Below, in pieces: positions 52,795 to 63,205 of a DNA stretch of 64,000 bases (position 1 is the first letter of the stretch; every line of letters begins with the position of its first letter). Location of the stretch: the NCBI GenBank assembly GCA_004298015.1, contig SCSE01000022.1, positions 1 to 64,000 of the forward strand. The letters are read 5' to 3'. Origin of the DNA: Rhodanobacter sp. (GTDB taxonomy: Bacteria > Pseudomonadota > Gammaproteobacteria > Xanthomonadales > Rhodanobacteraceae). A program made the position numbers and the translations under genes. The notes beneath the pieces were generated by a model. It did no database searches. It was not told the origin of the DNA and was given only the letters and a program-made list of their open reading frames with translations.

Positions 52795-53205
52795 TCAGTG
52801 CAGCCGATGGTCGGAACGCGATGAAGGGCGCAGCGGTATCACATTGCTGACCGTGGCCACGGCCGTGGACAAGTCGTCGGCAGCTAATGTCGCTGACGGT
52901 TTGGCTGCAGGCAGGCTGAGACCTGCAAGCGTGTTGCCGAGCATCCACAGGTGGGCCGAGACGCGATCGTGGCCATCGAGGCTGACCTCGAATCCGTAGC
53001 AGCGCTCCGCCCGCAGCAGGCCATTTGCCCGGCGCAGGCGTACGCGGCGCAAGCCAACGGTTTCATCCAGCAACTGCAGTCCGTGCTGCTGGCACAGGCG
53101 TCGCGCCTCCAGCACGGCCCGCTCGCGGGCGGCGCTGAGCTTCAACCAGAGCCCGACGATGGCAACGAGTGCCAGCAGAAGCATCAAATTGGAGGGGTCG
53201 CTCAT
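52795..53205 (-). CDS. DUF3301 family protein
   Basis: A 136-residue protein with an N-terminal TM segment (LMLLLALVAIVGLWL) followed by a basic cytoplasmic domain: ARRLCQQHGLQLLDETVGLRRVRLRR in pieces at residues 34-59, then RCYGFEVSLDG. This is the DUF3301 pattern; function unknown. It is often found near nadC in relatives and is in the same direction here. Confidence 0.85.
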   Translation of the reverse strand: MSDPSNLMLLLALVAIVGLWLKLSAARERAVLEARRLCQQHGLQLLDETVGLRRVRLRRANGLLRAERCYGFEVSLDGHDRVSAHLWMLGNTLAGLSLPAAKPSATLAADDLSTAVATVSNVIPLRPSSRSDHRLH

Positions 53206-53244
53206 GTCCGCAGTGTGGAGGCAGGTGGTGCCGGGGACAAGGCT

Positions 53245-54102
53245 TCAACGCAGGTGAAGTCGCAGCGACAGGTCGATCGCGCGCACATGTTTGGTCAGCG
53301 CGCCGACGGAGATGTAGTCCACGCCAGTGCGGGCCATGTCGCCGATGCTGTGAAGATCGACGTTGCCGGAGGCTTCCAGCGGAATGCGCCCCGCCGTGAT
53401 TCGTACCGCCTCGCCCAGCAGGGAAAGGCTGAAATTGTCCAGCATGATACGGTCCGGGCTGGCCTCCAGCGCCTCGTCGAGCTGTTCCAGGTTCTCGACT
53501 TCGACTTCCAGTGGCAGACTCGGGTGCAGGCGTCTGGCCAGTTGCACTGCTGCGGCCAGGCTACCGGCGGCGGTGATATGGTTTTCCTTGATCAGGATGG
53601 CGTCGTAGAGTCCCATCCGCTGATTGCGGCCGCCCCCGCAACGGACGGCATACTTTTGTGCCAAGCGCAGGCCGGGCAGCGTCTTGCGGGTATCCAGAAG
53701 GCGAACATGGGTGCCTGCCACGGCCTCGACATAGGCGGCAGCCGCAGTCGCGGTCGCAGAGAGCAACTGCAGGAAATTCAGTGCCGGGCGCTCGGCGCTG
53801 ACCAGGGCACGGGCGCGCCCGGACAGTCGACAGACGATCGCGCCTGCCGCTATCCGCTGCCCATCCTGCGCAAACCATTCAATTCGTGTTTGTGGATCCA
53901 TTCTCCGAAAGCACGCGTCGAACCAGGCGCTGCCGGCGAGCACCGCATTGTCGCGGCATGTCAGCTCGGCATGCGCGTGGGCTTCGAGCGGGAGCAACTC
54001 GGCAGTGACATCACCGGTGCCAAGATCTTCGGTGAAGGCGCGCTCTATATCTGCGGCGACCTGATCCGCCGAAGGTCCTGTGATACAAGCGTTGTCACTC
54101 AT
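53245..54102 (-). CDS. nadC: Quinolinate phosphoribosyltransferase (carboxylating)
   Basis: A 285-residue type II PRTase that converts quinolinate and PRPP to nicotinate mononucleotide in de novo NAD synthesis. Motifs: EDLGTGDVTAELL, ALNFLQLLSATAT, LDTRKTLPGLRLAQKYAV, GGGRNQRMGLYDAILIKENH, EVEVENLEQLDEAL and the C-terminal EASGNVDLHSI with GVDYISVGALTK. Start overlaps the stop of the DUF1631 gene (ATGA). nadA and nadB are not in the window. Confidence 0.95.
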   Translation of the reverse strand: MSDNACITGPSADQVAADIERAFTEDLGTGDVTAELLPLEAHAHAELTCRDNAVLAGSAWFDACFRRMDPQTRIEWFAQDGQRIAAGAIVCRLSGRARALVSAERPALNFLQLLSATATAAAAYVEAVAGTHVRLLDTRKTLPGLRLAQKYAVRCGGGRNQRMGLYDAILIKENHITAAGSLAAAVQLARRLHPSLPLEVEVENLEQLDEALEASPDRIMLDNFSLSLLGEAVRITAGRIPLEASGNVDLHSIGDMARTGVDYISVGALTKHVRAIDLSLRLHLR

Positions 54103-56408
54103 TCAGTGGCTGCGCCGGGGGATTGTTCAGGCTTGCTGAGTCGATCCACGATCGCGCTCATTGCACGGTCGAACAGCGCATTCGCGGCGAGTACGGTTGC
54201 GCGGCCCTCAACGAGCAGGGCGGCCAGCCGTTGCGGTTCGTAATCCGCCACCTTGAGGCCTCGCCGGTTGACGAACAGGTAGCGTCCGCTCATCGGGCTG
54301 ATCCAGGACAGTTTCGCACGCGTCATGGCTTCGTCCGGCAAGCAGAATTCCAGCCAGGTGCCTGGCTGCAATGACTGCACCTGCAGCCATTCGGGACTGT
54401 CCAGCGGGATCGGTTCGGGTTCCTTGTCGTCGCCATCGTCGCCGTCAGAGCTCAGCTCGGCTGCCGCGGGGCGAATGTTGTCCGGCAATACCAGCATCGC
54501 CGCATCGTCCTCGATCTCATCGAGGCTTGCCAACTCCGCCTGATCCACGGTTTCACCGAGCTGCTGCCGGTAATAGGTGTGCAACTGCGCGAGCAGGCGT
54601 TCGATATCCTGTTCCTGAAACGCGACATTGGCCAGACCGAGCCGCAAGTTGCGCTCGATGCCTGGCAGCATTTGTCGCAGCAGTTGCCGCTCCTCCTGAT
54701 GGCTCACCGGCTGGCTGCTGGCGATGAAGTCGTCGACGAAGTGCAGCGCACTCCTGAATTCGGGCGAGCTTTCACCCTGACGCAGCAGCAGCAGTACCAG
54801 ATGATTGGCCCAGGCGCGTGCGAGAACGCCATGCAGCAGCGGTGGCATTTTACGGTCACCGATGCGTTCGATGATCTCGCGAGCCGCGCGGCGCCTTGCC
54901 TGCTCAAGTTTCTCGCGCCCGCGGGTCGACTCCGCCACCCGTTGCTCGGCCAGTTCGGAGCGACGCTTGCTGAGTTCCTGAAACTGCTGGAGATCGACCA
55001 GAAGGCGGTCGAAGATTTCCATGTCGTCGTCGAACTCGTGCAGCAATTGCTCAACGATCGACTTGACCTTGTCGTGCAGGCGACGGTCACGATCGGATTC
55101 CTCCGACCAGCCCTTGGCCTGATCGGCCAAGCCGTCCAGCAACCGTCGTGCGGGGTGCTGGCGATGGGCGAACATCTTGCGGTCGAGAATCGCCGCCTTC
55201 AGATAAGGGATTTGCAGCCGCGCCAGCAACGCCTGCATCTGCGCCGGCAGGTTGCGGTCCTCGAGAATGAACTCGAACAACATCCCGACCAGATCGATGG
55301 TGTCTTCGTCGATGGTGGAAACATGGCTGGGCCGCTCGCCGCGCAGCGAGCCGATTTGATTGAGCAACTGTTCCTTCAGGTGCGCGACTTCGTTACCGAG
55401 ATCGTCGTTCTGGCCCGGCTTGGCGTACAGCAATGGACCGGCGCTCGCAATCTGGCTCTGCAGCACGCTGAGCGCGCCCAGCAGTTCATTGGCCGAAGGC
55501 AGCGGGCCACCGGGCAGCGGCTGGCCGGCCACGCCTTGCGCGGCCCCGGCGTGCGGCGTGCGGCGGGCATGGAACAAGGAACGCAGGGTGTGCAGCAGGT
55601 CGCTGGATATTTCGGCGGCTTCCTCGGCATTGCCGGGTTTGGAGGAGGCTGACGAGCCCGTCGGCGTCGCGTCCCTGCCTGCACCTGAAGCGCCCTCCTG
55701 GCCGCGCAGGACTTCATGCCGCAGTTGCGGCAGCACGCCTGCGCGGACCAGTTGCAGGTTGATCTCCTGATACAGCTCTTCGAGCGAGGACAGTACGTAA
55801 CGATCGAACAGTTTGTAGACAATCAGCTTGACCCGCAGATCCGCGGGAAGCTCCTGCAATGCCTGACGAAACGCCTTGGTCAGGGCTGCGGGTGCCACGG
55901 GATTGCCCGCATCATCGATCTTGTGGCCGCCGCAAATCACGGACAGCCGCTGATTGACGGCAAACAGGTCGCGCGACAGTCGCGACTCATGCTTGCTGAT
56001 CAGACTGGTGATGGCGAGCGATTCTTCCAGTTCATTGTCGGCTACCAGCGAGAGTTCGACGGTCCCGGTGGACGATGGCGTGTCGGCCGCCGCCTGGCGG
56101 GCGGGATGCGCCAGCTCGCCAACCTGCCGGCTCACGGTGGCCAGAAAACTGCGCTCCACACCGGGGCGGCGTTTGCGTACTTCGCGCATGCCATCGAAGT
56201 AGTGCATCTGTGCCGCATTGTTTTCAGCTTTTTCGGCCAGGTCGAACAAGGCATCGTCGACTTGCTCGAACATGTTGCTGACGGAGCGCTGCAGGCCTCG
56301 ATTGGCGATGCCGCGCACGGCATTGAGAAGATCGCCGACACGCTCCTCCGGTGGCCTTGGACGCTGGCTCAGATTGACGATCTTCGGTGAATCGCCGGCT
56401 TCGTTCAT
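54099..56408 (-). CDS. DUF1631 family protein
   Basis: A 769-residue, mostly helical, charged cytoplasmic protein matching the DUF1631 pattern (early LLNAVRGIANRGLQRSVSNMFEQVDDALFDLAEKAENN region at residues 27-64, FLRP-type helices in the middle). The last 100 residues (WLEFCLPDEAMTRAKLSWISPMSGRYLFVNRRG region) resemble a PilZ-like beta barrel but lack R-x3-R and D/N-x-S-x2-G, so c-di-GMP binding is doubtful. DUF1631 genes are often mislabelled thymidine phosphorylase. Coupled to nadC by overlap. Function unknown. Confidence 0.8.
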   Translation of the reverse strand: MNEAGDSPKIVNLSQRPRPPEERVGDLLNAVRGIANRGLQRSVSNMFEQVDDALFDLAEKAENNAAQMHYFDGMREVRKRRPGVERSFLATVSRQVGELAHPARQAAADTPSSTGTVELSLVADNELEESLAITSLISKHESRLSRDLFAVNQRLSVICGGHKIDDAGNPVAPAALTKAFRQALQELPADLRVKLIVYKLFDRYVLSSLEELYQEINLQLVRAGVLPQLRHEVLRGQEGASGAGRDATPTGSSASSKPGNAEEAAEISSDLLHTLRSLFHARRTPHAGAAQGVAGQPLPGGPLPSANELLGALSVLQSQIASAGPLLYAKPGQNDDLGNEVAHLKEQLLNQIGSLRGERPSHVSTIDEDTIDLVGMLFEFILEDRNLPAQMQALLARLQIPYLKAAILDRKMFAHRQHPARRLLDGLADQAKGWSEESDRDRRLHDKVKSIVEQLLHEFDDDMEIFDRLLVDLQQFQELSKRRSELAEQRVAESTRGREKLEQARRRAAREIIERIGDRKMPPLLHGVLARAWANHLVLLLLRQGESSPEFRSALHFVDDFIASSQPVSHQEERQLLRQMLPGIERNLRLGLANVAFQEQDIERLLAQLHTYYRQQLGETVDQAELASLDEIEDDAAMLVLPDNIRPAAAELSSDGDDGDDKEPEPIPLDSPEWLQVQSLQPGTWLEFCLPDEAMTRAKLSWISPMSGRYLFVNRRGLKVADYEPQRLAALLVEGRATVLAANALFDRAMSAIVDRLSKPEQSPGAATE

Positions 56409-56562
56409 GGCCGTTCCCCTGCGGTGTTGCCACGCATCGCCCGCATGACGATACGGGCAGACAGGTTGCCAAGGTAATTCAAACGCCGGTCCGTGTCATG
56501 TGATGCCATGCCCTGACCGGCCCGGCAAGCGCCAACGGTGATAGACATCACAATCAGGCATG

Positions 56563-56835
56563 TCACGGTGCGGCAGGGAAGTCTTTGATCTGCAAGGTGC
56601 CGATGCCCTCTTCGGGCAGCATCACGGGAATGCCGTCTTCGACCCGATAGATGACCTTGTGGTCGGTAGTGATCAGGCCCTCGCTGACACGCTCATGTAC
56701 TGCGGTGCCGGCCACGGAATCCACCGCGCCAGCAGCGATTGCCTGATTCAGGATGTTGAGCTCGGGTTTGCCGAGTGGCCGTACCGGCGTCTTGCTGACC
56801 GGGCAGCACAGGATATCGAGGAGGCGCTTGTCCAT
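56563..56835 (-). CDS. Trm112-family zinc-ribbon-like protein
   Basis: A 90-residue protein with the N-terminal signature MDKRLLDILCCPVSKTPV and the C-terminal YRVEDGIPVMLPEEGI, characteristic of the YcaR/Trm112 family. In eukaryotes and some bacteria such proteins activate methyltransferases. The second zinc cysteine pair is absent, as is common in bacterial members. Length is slightly above the usual 60 because of a short insertion between the two motifs. Divergent from purE. Confidence 0.85.
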   Translation of the reverse strand: MDKRLLDILCCPVSKTPVRPLGKPELNILNQAIAAGAVDSVAGTAVHERVSEGLITTDHKVIYRVEDGIPVMLPEEGIGTLQIKDFPAAP

Positions 56836-56903
56836 GGTGAATTGCGGGGCTGTGCCCGAGCGGGGGAAAGCCCGTACAATAGCCGTTTTTGGATGCTCCG
56901 GCC

Positions 56904-57407
56904 ATGACAGGAACAGCCAAGCCACCACGCGTGGGTGTGGTGATGGGCTCTCGCTCGGACTGGGAAACGATGCAGCATGTCGTAGAGGTGCTGACCGCGC
57001 TGGAGGTGCCGCACGAGGTGCAAGTGGTTTCTGCGCATCGCACCCCCGATTTGCTGTTTCGCTATGCCGAACAGGCAGCAGGACGAGGCATCCAGGTGAT
57101 TATCGCCGGCGCCGGTGGCGCGGCGCACCTGCCTGGCATGCTGGCAGCCAAGACCCCTCTCCCGGTGCTGGGTGTGCCGGTGCAGTCCAGGGCCCTCAAT
57201 GGGATGGACTCGTTGCTGTCGATCGCCCAGATGCCGGCCGGCATCCCGGTCGGCACGCTGGCGATCGGCCGTGCCGGCGCGGTCAACGCAGGATTGTTGG
57301 CGGCCGCCGTGCTGGCGCTGCACGATCCGGTACTGGCGGCGGCCCTCGATCGTTGGCGGGCGGCGCAGACCCAGGCGGTGCTGGAACATCCGGATCCGCG
57401 CGCATGA
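56904..57407 (+). CDS. purE: N5-carboxyaminoimidazole ribonucleotide mutase
   Basis: A 167-residue class I PurE that converts N5-CAIR to CAIR in purine synthesis. Motifs: [42 protein letters not shown] and [23 protein letters not shown]. The ATG at 56904 is used by homology; an ATG 15 bp upstream has no better ribosome site. Stop overlaps purK (ATGA). Confidence 0.95.
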   Translation: MTGTAKPPRVGVVMGSRSDWETMQHVVEVLTALEVPHEVQVVSAHRTPDLLFRYAEQAAGRGIQVIIAGAGGAAHLPGMLAAKTPLPVLGVPVQSRALNGMDSLLSIAQMPAGIPVGTLAIGRAGAVNAGLLAAAVLALHDPVLAAALDRWRAAQTQAVLEHPDPRA

Positions 57408-58561
57408 GTACCGATCGGCAGCCAGTGCTGGGTATTCTCGGGGGCGGGCAGCTGGCCCGCATGCTGGCCCTGGCCGCGGCGCCGCTGGGCGTCAATACAC
57501 TGGTGGTGGACACCTCGGCAGAGGCTTGTGCGGGCCAGGTGGCGCCCTTGTTGGTGGCCAACTGGACCGACTACGAGGCACTGCAGCGGTTTGCCGAAAA
57601 GGTCGATGTCGTCACTTTCGATTTCGAGAATGTCCCCGCCGAAACCGCGCACTGGCTGGCCGAACGGGTGAAGGTTTTCCCCGCGCCACGGGCGCTGGCG
57701 GTGGCGCAGGATCGACTGGCCGAGAAAAACCTGTTTCACGAATGTGGCTTGCAGACCCCTGCCTTTGTCGCGGTCGATACCCGTGAGGAGCTGGATCAGG
57801 CGATAGCTGCGATCGGGGTGCCGGCCATTCTCAAGACGCGACGACTCGGTTATGACGGCAAAGGCCAGTTTCGCCTCGCCCAGCCCGCCGATGCCGATGC
57901 GGCGTGGGCGGCATTGGGCACGCAGGCGGCCGCGCACGGGCTGGTTCTCGAGGCCTTCGTGTCGTTTGATCGTGAGTTGTCGGTGCTTGCCGTGCGAGGT
58001 CGCGATGGCGATTTCCGTACCTGGCCACTGACCGGCAACTGGCATACCGACGGGGTGCTGGCGATGAGTCTCGCACCCGCGCCGGACAGTGAGAGCTTGC
58101 AGGGGCGCGCCGCTGCACTGGCGAGGACCTTGGCCGAGCACCTCGACTATGTGGGCGTATTCGCCCTGGAGCTGTTTGTGAAGGGCGATGAATTGCTCGG
58201 CAACGAAATGGCCCCGCGGGTACACAACTCCGGTCACTGGACCATCGAAGGCGCACGAACCAGCCAGTTCGAGAATCACGTGCGTGCCGTGCTGGGCTTG
58301 CCACTGGGTGATACCGGCGCGCGTGGGCCGTCGGCAATGTTCAACTGGATCGGCGAGCTGCCTGACAGGGCGGCCGTACTCGCTGCCACCGACGCGCACT
58401 GGCACGACTATGGCAAGGCATCGCGACCCGGACGCAAGGTCGGGCACGCGACGATTTGCGCCAGCGATACCGTGGTCTTGCACGAACGCCTTGCTGCACT
58501 GGCCGCGACACTGGGGCGGACGCCGCAGGCGCAGCCGGTACTGGCTGCGTTGAAGGACTGA
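57404..58561 (+). CDS. purK: N5-carboxyaminoimidazole ribonucleotide synthase
   Basis: A 385-residue ATP-grasp enzyme making N5-CAIR from AIR, bicarbonate and ATP, the step before PurE. Motifs: [59 protein letters not shown] and [17 protein letters not shown]. Complete and coupled to purE. Confidence 0.95.
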   Translation: MSTDRQPVLGILGGGQLARMLALAAAPLGVNTLVVDTSAEACAGQVAPLLVANWTDYEALQRFAEKVDVVTFDFENVPAETAHWLAERVKVFPAPRALAVAQDRLAEKNLFHECGLQTPAFVAVDTREELDQAIAAIGVPAILKTRRLGYDGKGQFRLAQPADADAAWAALGTQAAAHGLVLEAFVSFDRELSVLAVRGRDGDFRTWPLTGNWHTDGVLAMSLAPAPDSESLQGRAAALARTLAEHLDYVGVFALELFVKGDELLGNEMAPRVHNSGHWTIEGARTSQFENHVRAVLGLPLGDTGARGPSAMFNWIGELPDRAAVLAATDAHWHDYGKASRPGRKVGHATICASDTVVLHERLAALAATLGRTPQAQPVLAALKD

Positions 58562-58785
58562 CGCCAGCGTGCGTCGTGCTGCGGAGGTCGCAGCCTGTTA
58601 CGATAGGCGGCTTGGTCGCGGGTCCTGCGGCTAACCACGAGATTTTCCGCCAGTGTAAGTCGCATCCCTCGCCTCCGTCCGACCAGCCGGTATCGCTCCA
58701 TGCCGGACGTTTATTCAGCCGTGTCTCGCGCGCCGTGCTGCTCGTTGCGCCGGCGAATGCTGCTGCCAAGCCAGGGATTCATTCG

Positions 58786-60288
58786 ATGTCACTTTCATTC
58801 GCGGAAGCGAAAAACAATGTCTTGTCCGGTATCACGGTTGCGTTTGCGCTGGTACCGGAGGCGATCGCGTTCGCCGTGGTCGCGCATGTCAATCCGCTGA
58901 CCGGTCTCTACGCCGCCTTCATGATGTGCCTGATCACTGCGGTGCTGGGTGGTCGGCCGGGAATGATTTCAGGTGCCACCGGCTCAATCGCGGTGGTAAT
59001 CGTGGCGCTGGTGGTCCAGCACGGGGTGCAATATCTGTTCGCGGCGGTGGTGCTGATGGGACTGCTGCAACTGCTGTTCGGCGCGCTGCGGCTGGGCAAG
59101 TTCATTCGCATGGTGCCGCATCCGGTGATGCTTGGCTTCGTCAATGGCCTGGCGATCGTGATCTTTCTCGCCCAGCTGCCGCACTTCCAGCAACATGGCG
59201 TGTGGATCGCCGGTCACGCCTTGTGGGTGATGCTGGGACTGGTGGCAGCCTCCATGGCCGTCATTTATCTGTTGCCGCGGCTGACCAGGGCGGTGCCATC
59301 GGCCTTGGTGGCGATTCTTGCGGTAGCCGTGCTGACCAATGTTTTCGGCATCGAAACGCGTACCGTGGGTGACATCGCCTCGATCAAGGGCGGCCTGCCG
59401 AGCTTTCATATTCCCGCGGTACCGTGGAATCTGGAGACGCTGCGAATCGTGTTTCCGTACGCGCTGATCATGGCCATGGTCGGACTGATCGAGTCGCTGC
59501 TGACACTGAATCTGATCGACGAGATGACCGATACCCGCGGCAAGCCGAACCGCGAATGCCTGGCGCAGGGAGCGGCCAACGTGGTCACCGGCTTTTTCGG
59601 TGGCATGGGTGGCTGCGCGATGATCGGTCAGAGCATGATCAATGTCGGCGCCGGGGCCACGCGCCGGTTGTCGGGCGTCGTTGCCGGCTTGGGCCTGCTC
59701 AGTTTCATCCTGTTCGGCTCCAGCCTGATCGAGCGGATACCGCTGGCGGCCCTGATCGGGGTGATGTTCGTGGTCGCAGTGAAGACTTTCGAGTGGGGCA
59801 GCGTGCGGGTGCTTGGCAAGGTGCCGCGTGCCGATGCGCTGGTGATCGTGGCCGTTACCGTGGTCACGATATTTACCGACCTGGCGGTGGCGGTGGTGAT
59901 CGGGGTGGTGATCGCGGCGCTGGTGTTTGCCTGGCAGCATGCCAGCGAGATTGCGGTGAGTACACGCACCGATGCCTATGGCAGCCGCATCTACGAGCTG
60001 AAGGGGACGTTGTTCTTCGCCTCGACCCGCCATTTCCAGAATCTGTTCAATCCGAAGGATGACCCGGAGCAGGTGATTGTCGAGTTCAGCCAGGCCAGGG
60101 TGATGGACCATTCAGCGATCGAGGCGATCGATGCGCTGGCCGAGCGCTATCAGAAGCTCGGCAAGAAGCTGCATCTGCGCCACCTCAGTGCGGATTGTGC
60201 CGAGCTGTTGCTGAAAGCCGGCGGCATGGTCGAGTCCAATCTGGCCGAAGACCCGCATTATCATCTGGCGGATGACCGGCTCGGCTGA
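58786..60288 (+). CDS. SulP-family anion transporter with STAS domain
   Basis: A 500-residue transporter with 10-12 TM segments starting at NVLSGITVAFALVPEAIAFA, the ATGSIAVVI and GGMGGCAMIGQSMINVGAG motifs of the family, and a C-terminal STAS domain (VIVEFSQARVMDHSAIEAIDAL region). Shorter, bicarbonate/sulfate-type SulP proteins of this form are common in proteobacteria; the substrate cannot be told. Start at MSLSFAEAK with AGGGA nine bases upstream; the frame is open far upstream but unrelated. Confidence 0.9.
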   Translation: MSLSFAEAKNNVLSGITVAFALVPEAIAFAVVAHVNPLTGLYAAFMMCLITAVLGGRPGMISGATGSIAVVIVALVVQHGVQYLFAAVVLMGLLQLLFGALRLGKFIRMVPHPVMLGFVNGLAIVIFLAQLPHFQQHGVWIAGHALWVMLGLVAASMAVIYLLPRLTRAVPSALVAILAVAVLTNVFGIETRTVGDIASIKGGLPSFHIPAVPWNLETLRIVFPYALIMAMVGLIESLLTLNLIDEMTDTRGKPNRECLAQGAANVVTGFFGGMGGCAMIGQSMINVGAGATRRLSGVVAGLGLLSFILFGSSLIERIPLAALIGVMFVVAVKTFEWGSVRVLGKVPRADALVIVAVTVVTIFTDLAVAVVIGVVIAALVFAWQHASEIAVSTRTDAYGSRIYELKGTLFFASTRHFQNLFNPKDDPEQVIVEFSQARVMDHSAIEAIDALAERYQKLGKKLHLRHLSADCAELLLKAGGMVESNLAEDPHYHLADDRLG

Positions 60289-60305
60289 TTTCCGGAAACA
60301 GCGGC

Positions 60306-60347
60306 ACCAACAAAAACGGAGCCGTTGCCGGCTCCGTTTTTGTTGGT
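60306..60347. terminator. Bidirectional rho-independent terminator
   Basis: A perfect hairpin with 18-bp arms (60306-60323 and 60330-60347; ends ACCAACAAAAACGGAGCC) and a 6-nt loop, with T-rich flanks on both strands. It lies between the convergent sulP and sodB genes and would stop both. Confidence 0.9.
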
Positions 60348-60361
60348 CACAGGATGCGGAC

Positions 60362-60940
60362 TCAGGCGAGATTCTTGGCCGCGAAATCCCAGTTGACCAG
60401 ATTCCAGAACGCTTCCAGATACTTCGGACGGGCATTGCGGTAGTCGATGTAGTAGGCGTGCTCCCACACGTCGGCGGTGAACAGCGGTTTGTCGCTGCCG
60501 GTGATCGGGGTGGCCGCGTTGGAGGTGTTGACGATGCCCAGCGAGCCGTCTGTGCGCTGCACCAGCCAAGTCCAGCCCGAGCCGAAGTTGCCGGCGGCGG
60601 ACTTGCTGAACGCTTCCTTGAACTTGTCCACCGAGCCGAAGGCCTTGTTGAGCGCATCGGCCAGCTTGCCGCTCGGTGAGCCGCCGCCCTTGGGACTCAT
60701 CGAATTCCAGTAGAAGGTATGGTTCCAGATCTGCGCGGCATTGTTGAAAACGCCACCGGACGCCTTTTTGATGATGTCCTCAAGCGCGGCATCGGCGAAT
60801 TCGGTGCCTTCAATCAACTTGTTGAGGTTGGTCACATAGGCCTGATGATGCTTGCCGTAGTGAAACTCCAGCGTTTCGGCGGAGATATGCGGCTCCAGTG
60901 CGTTTTTTTCATAGGGAAGCGGGGGAAGTTCGATCGCCAT
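60362..60940 (-). CDS. sodB: Iron/manganese superoxide dismutase
   Basis: A 192-residue cytoplasmic dismutase removing superoxide. Metal ligands are visible: H27 in EFHYGKHH, the His in IWNHTFYWN, and Asp and His in [19 protein letters not shown]-type glycine-rich segment is replaced by [10 protein letters not shown], and [13 protein letters not shown] is typical of the Fe type. AGGAG lies 7 nt before the start. Divergent from grxD. Confidence 0.95.
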   Translation of the reverse strand: MAIELPPLPYEKNALEPHISAETLEFHYGKHHQAYVTNLNKLIEGTEFADAALEDIIKKASGGVFNNAAQIWNHTFYWNSMSPKGGGSPSGKLADALNKAFGSVDKFKEAFSKSAAGNFGSGWTWLVQRTDGSLGIVNTSNAATPITGSDKPLFTADVWEHAYYIDYRNARPKYLEAFWNLVNWDFAAKNLA

Positions 60941-61004
60941 GAGTGACTCCTGAGCATTGACAGGTGAGACAGGCCGGCGCCGCGGACGGCGGCCGACGGG
61001 TGAC

Positions 61005-61013
61005 TGGTACAAT
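61005..61013 (+). promoter_or_regulatory. Extended -10 promoter of grxD
   Basis: TGG immediately followed by TACAAT forms an extended -10 element about 39 bp before the grxD start. No -35 box is seen, which this promoter type does not need. Confidence 0.45.
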
Positions 61014-61051
61014 ACCGGTCTGCCTGCATTGTAAAGATGAAAGACCGAGCT

Positions 61052-61375
61052 ATGGACATTAACCAGCAAATCCGGGCGGTGCTTGCCGAGCATCCGATCG
61101 TGCTTTTCATGAAAGGCACGCCGGAGTTTCCCATGTGCGGTTTTTCCGCCCGGGCGGCGCAGGCATTGTCGGATGCAGGCGCGACGTTTCATGTGGTGAA
61201 CGTGCTCGCCGATCCGCAGGTGCGCGCTGCATTGCCGCATTTCGCCAACTGGCCGACGTTTCCACAGCTGTTCATCCAGGGCGAGCTGCTCGGTGGTTGC
61301 GACATCATCGAGGAGTTGAACTCCGTGGGCGAGCTGACCCGCATGGCCCATGACGTGTCCGGGGTGGCATCTTGA
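61052..61375 (+). CDS. grxD: Monothiol glutaredoxin, CGFS type
   Basis: A 107-residue protein with the CGFS active site (C29), [24 protein letters not shown] and GGCDIIEEL, as in E. coli GrxD. It binds or delivers 2Fe-2S clusters. The ATG at 61052 gives an N-terminus aligned with E. coli GrxD; ATG at 61037 would add five residues. Stop overlaps the next gene (TGATG). Confidence 0.95.
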   Translation: MDINQQIRAVLAEHPIVLFMKGTPEFPMCGFSARAAQALSDAGATFHVVNVLADPQVRAALPHFANWPTFPQLFIQGELLGGCDIIEELNSVGELTRMAHDVSGVAS

Positions 61376-62142
61376 TGTCATTGCCGGTGACGCGTCTGCC
61401 CCGGGACTGGGAGCCGACGGCCGACAGTCTGGCCGGTCGGGTGGTGCTGGTGACCGGCGCCTACGGTGGTCTTGGCGGTGCGGTGGCACGCGCGGCGGCG
61501 CAGGCTGGGGCGACCGTGGTGATCACCGGCAAGCGCAAGCGTCAGCTGGAGCAGTTGTACGACGCGATGCTGGCCGGGGGCTTGTCCGAGCCGGTGATTC
61601 ATCCACTGGACATGGAAACGGCCACGCCGACGGATTACGCCGCGCTCGCCGACGGCCTGGAGCGCGACTTCGGCCGACTGGACGGTATGGTGCACGCGGC
61701 GGCCAGCTTCGCCGGGTTGACCCCGATCGCGATGCACAAGCCGGACGAGTGGCTGCGTGCACTGCACGTCAATGTCTCGGCGCCGTTTGCGCTGACCCAG
61801 GCCTGCATGCCGTTGCTGACCAGGGCCAGCGACAGCTCGGTGGTGTTCGTGCTGGACAGTCCCGAACTGCTGCAGCGGGCGCACTGGGGCGGTTACGGGG
61901 TATCGAAGGCGGCATTGGAGCGTCTGGTGGCGATCCTGCATCAGGAGACGGACGAAAGTTCGCTGCGTGTCCATGCGTTGTTGCCGGCACCGATGCGTAC
62001 CAGGTTGCGGCGTCAAGCGTACTTCGGCGAGGACGTCATGCAGCAACCGCTGCCAGATGCGACGGCGCGGGCTGCGATCTATTTGCTCGGTGCCCAGGCC
62101 GCAGCGGCGCGTGGCGCAGCTCTCGACCTGCGCGCCGGCTGA
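61375..62142 (+). CDS. Short-chain dehydrogenase/reductase (YciK-like)
   Basis: A 255-residue classical SDR with cofactor motif [26 protein letters not shown] (the NAG position reads HAA), NVSAPF and catalytic YGVSK. It resembles E. coli YciK, of unknown physiological substrate. The catalytic serine is in the segment VLDSPELLQ. It is coupled to grxD, an arrangement seen in related genomes. Confidence 0.85.
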   Translation: MSLPVTRLPRDWEPTADSLAGRVVLVTGAYGGLGGAVARAAAQAGATVVITGKRKRQLEQLYDAMLAGGLSEPVIHPLDMETATPTDYAALADGLERDFGRLDGMVHAAASFAGLTPIAMHKPDEWLRALHVNVSAPFALTQACMPLLTRASDSSVVFVLDSPELLQRAHWGGYGVSKAALERLVAILHQETDESSLRVHALLPAPMRTRLRRQAYFGEDVMQQPLPDATARAAIYLLGAQAAAARGAALDLRAG

Positions 62143-62489
62143 GGCGCCAAAAGTATCTGGAAACCTGTTGCAGCGGCTTCAGCCGGCATGCCGTCGTGGT
62201 GCTCCAGGATGGTGTGAGCATCGTGGCTTGAGCGATACCGCAAGTATCTTGCTGCCGTCCCGGCTGGCAGGGCAAGGTGCCTACCTGACATCGAAGACCA
62301 CCTATTGTGATCCCAGCGCAGGCGGGGTCAGCGTCTTTGGGGCTTTGCGGCGGTCTCGAAGTCGCTCGATTCCCGCGTGAGCCGCCATTCGGCCGTCGAG
62401 AGTCGCGGGAGTGACGAACGTCAAGCACGTGCAATCTAGGCTTGCAGGGTTTTCCCGCGCAGGGGTTTCAACCATATTATGGAGTCGAG
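62143..62489. other. Intergenic region without recognised features
   Basis: A 347-bp stretch between the SDR and marC genes. I find no gene, REP or clear terminator. GGAG at 62481 is the ribosome binding site of the next gene. Confidence 0.5.
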
Positions 62490-63101
62490 ATGGACGCACA
62501 ACTGACCACCTTGTCGGCGGGAATCATGCTGTTCCTGATCATGGACCCACTGGGCAATATCCCGTTCTTCCTGAGCTTGCTCAAGGATGTGCCGCCACGG
62601 CGTCGGCGCTGGGTGATGGTGCGTGAACTGTTGATCGCGCTCGGTGTGCTGCTGGGATTCCTGTTCGGTGGCCAGCACATCCTCAGATTGCTGCAGCTGA
62701 AGCCGGATTCGATCAGCATTGCCGGTGGCATCGTGCTGTTCCTGATCGGTATCCGCATGGTGTTTCCTCCGGCGGACGGTGGCGGGATCTTCGGCAAGAC
62801 CGGGGAAGGCGAGCCGTTCATCGTGCCGATGGCGATTCCCGGCGTGGCGGGTCCTTCGGCGATGGCGGCGCTGTTGCTGCTGACCAATACCCAGCCGGGC
62901 AGGACCGCGGATTGGGTCACGGCCCTGTTGCTGGCGTGGTTCGCCACGTCGCTGATCCTGCTCAGCGCAACCTACCTGTTCCGTTGGCTCGGTGAAAGCG
63001 TCCTGACGGCACTGGAGCGGGTGATGGGCATGCTGCTGATTGCGCTGTCGGTGCAGATGTTCATGGCCGGTGTGGCGTCATTCCTGCACCTGGCCGTGTG
63101 A
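62490..63101 (+). CDS. MarC/YhgN-family membrane protein
   Basis: A 203-residue protein with six predicted TM segments. It has the duplicated MarC signature, with LFLIMDPLGNIPFFLSLLKD at the first half and MAIPGVAGPSAMAALLLL in the second. The family was once linked to multiple antibiotic resistance, but that role has not been confirmed. Start at MDAQLTT with GGAG six bases upstream. Confidence 0.9.
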   Translation: MDAQLTTLSAGIMLFLIMDPLGNIPFFLSLLKDVPPRRRRWVMVRELLIALGVLLGFLFGGQHILRLLQLKPDSISIAGGIVLFLIGIRMVFPPADGGGIFGKTGEGEPFIVPMAIPGVAGPSAMAALLLLTNTQPGRTADWVTALLLAWFATSLILLSATYLFRWLGESVLTALERVMGMLLIALSVQMFMAGVASFLHLAV

Positions 63102-63205
63102 CGGGTCTTTATCTTGCGACGAGCGCGTCACGATTTTGTGCGCCGGATGATCCTGCGGTTGTAACAATCGGTCGGCAGCATGGCGAAAACGACGAGGATT
63201 TTGCC